Shown here piece by piece: positions 60,076 through 60,198 of a stretch of DNA of 60,198 nucleotides. Each line of letters opens with the position of its first letter. The stretch's first letter is position 1. Source of the DNA: Eubacterium sp. ER2. Lineage in GTDB: Bacteria; Bacillota; Clostridia; Lachnospirales; Lachnospiraceae. The notes below the pieces were generated by a model that was not told where the DNA came from, searched no databases, and worked only from the letters and a program-made list of their open reading frames with translations. A program made the position numbers and the translations under genes. The DNA lies in assembly GCF_000765215.1 (NCBI RefSeq), contig NZ_JPJE01000048.1:1-60198 (forward strand), read 5' to 3'.

Positions 60076-60198
60076 CTTTTCTATTGTAGTTATCAACATT
60101 TCAATAATCCTTCCGGTTTTTATCAAGAAAAATCCCCTACTTATCAACTCTAAAGTTAAGCGGTACGTTCCCTGCACATGGTATAATTATCCTATAAG
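60076..60198. other. intergenic tail of the window
   Basis: AT-rich, no gene seen. It holds two TTATCAAC strings (60090-60097 and 60141-60148) and a TATAAT (60182-60187) without a proper -35, possibly the start of a promoter for a gene beyond the window. Confidence 0.4.

Noticed and set aside
60090-60148. TTATCAAC strings as DnaA boxes or an origin
   Set aside because: There are only two imperfect copies, with no dnaA/dnaN neighbours and no further boxes.

Overview
The window comes from a GC-rich member of the Clostridia, most likely Lachnospiraceae. Evidence for this is the DUF5685, DUF1836, DUF1538/P-II and DUF2975/YozG-like families, a YerC/TrpR-like regulator, the indolepyruvate oxidoreductase/phenylacetate-CoA ligase set, a SleB-type wall hydrolase, strong AGGAGG-type ribosome sites and consensus sigma-A promoters. 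No rRNA, tRNA, transposase, phage or CRISPR was seen. Genus and species cannot be fixed from the sequence alone.

Layout. (1) 1-2725: a hairpin-linker-hairpin element, then a DUF5685 gene whose 3' end runs into a decayed dnaK copy (truncated, internally deleted, one nonsense codon). (2) 2794-8801: an aryl 2-oxoacid catabolic operon of ligase, IorA, IorB, ACT protein, second ligase, second ACT protein. (3) 8828-17542: a glycine-riboswitch-controlled operon gcvT-gcvH-gcvPA-gcvPB-lplA-lpdA-fchA-like-folD, taking glycine carbon into folate one-carbon units. (4) 17509-27351: housekeeping and nutrient genes (DUF1538 plus tandem P-II protein, cold-shock protein, a PurF-like protein without the catalytic Cys, cysK, ptsI, a purine permease, a FliB-like methylase). 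(5) 27358-37278: mixed small transcription units including an orphan lipoprotein binding protein, PHP phosphatase, YerC, DUF1836, NYN/AEC pair, HAD phosphatase, wall hydrolase and enolase. (6) 37274-40651: a DUF2975/membrane/HTH operon behind a Fur-box-like palindrome, a TetR-nucleoside phosphorylase fusion with two operator dyads on its own promoter, and a repeat-bearing coiled-coil protein. (7) 40827-56267: a tightly coupled twelve-gene surface-glycan operon. (8) 56288-59953: a MacB-like ABC exporter with a very large, internally repeated outer domain, followed by an inverted copy of the hairpin-linker-hairpin element.

The glycan operon is the most novel part. It combines two glycosyltransferases, an initiating sugar-phosphate transferase and a TagGH/Wzm-Wzt-type ABC exporter. 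It also carries what looks like a complete route to a CMP-activated ulosonic acid: an HMGL/DRE-TIM-type aldolase (in place of a PEP-condensing synthase), a KdsC-like phosphatase, a KdsB-like cytidylyltransferase, and a transferase with the EDG / KPHP / SST motif pattern of bacterial sialyltransferases. Three further proteins share a common C-terminal domain (FL-A/S-R-D/E-G followed about 135-145 residues later by D-V/S-GW-x-G) in three architectures: alone, HAD plus domain, and FN3-like plus HAD plus domain. Assignment of substrates is inference.

Smaller regulatory observations include two promoters whose -35 box sits in the loop of the preceding gene's terminator, alternative pairings in the glycine riboswitch, and 5'-terminal hairpins in the cold-shock and enolase leaders. 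All homology calls rest on recognition of motifs and family appearance; no database search was run.
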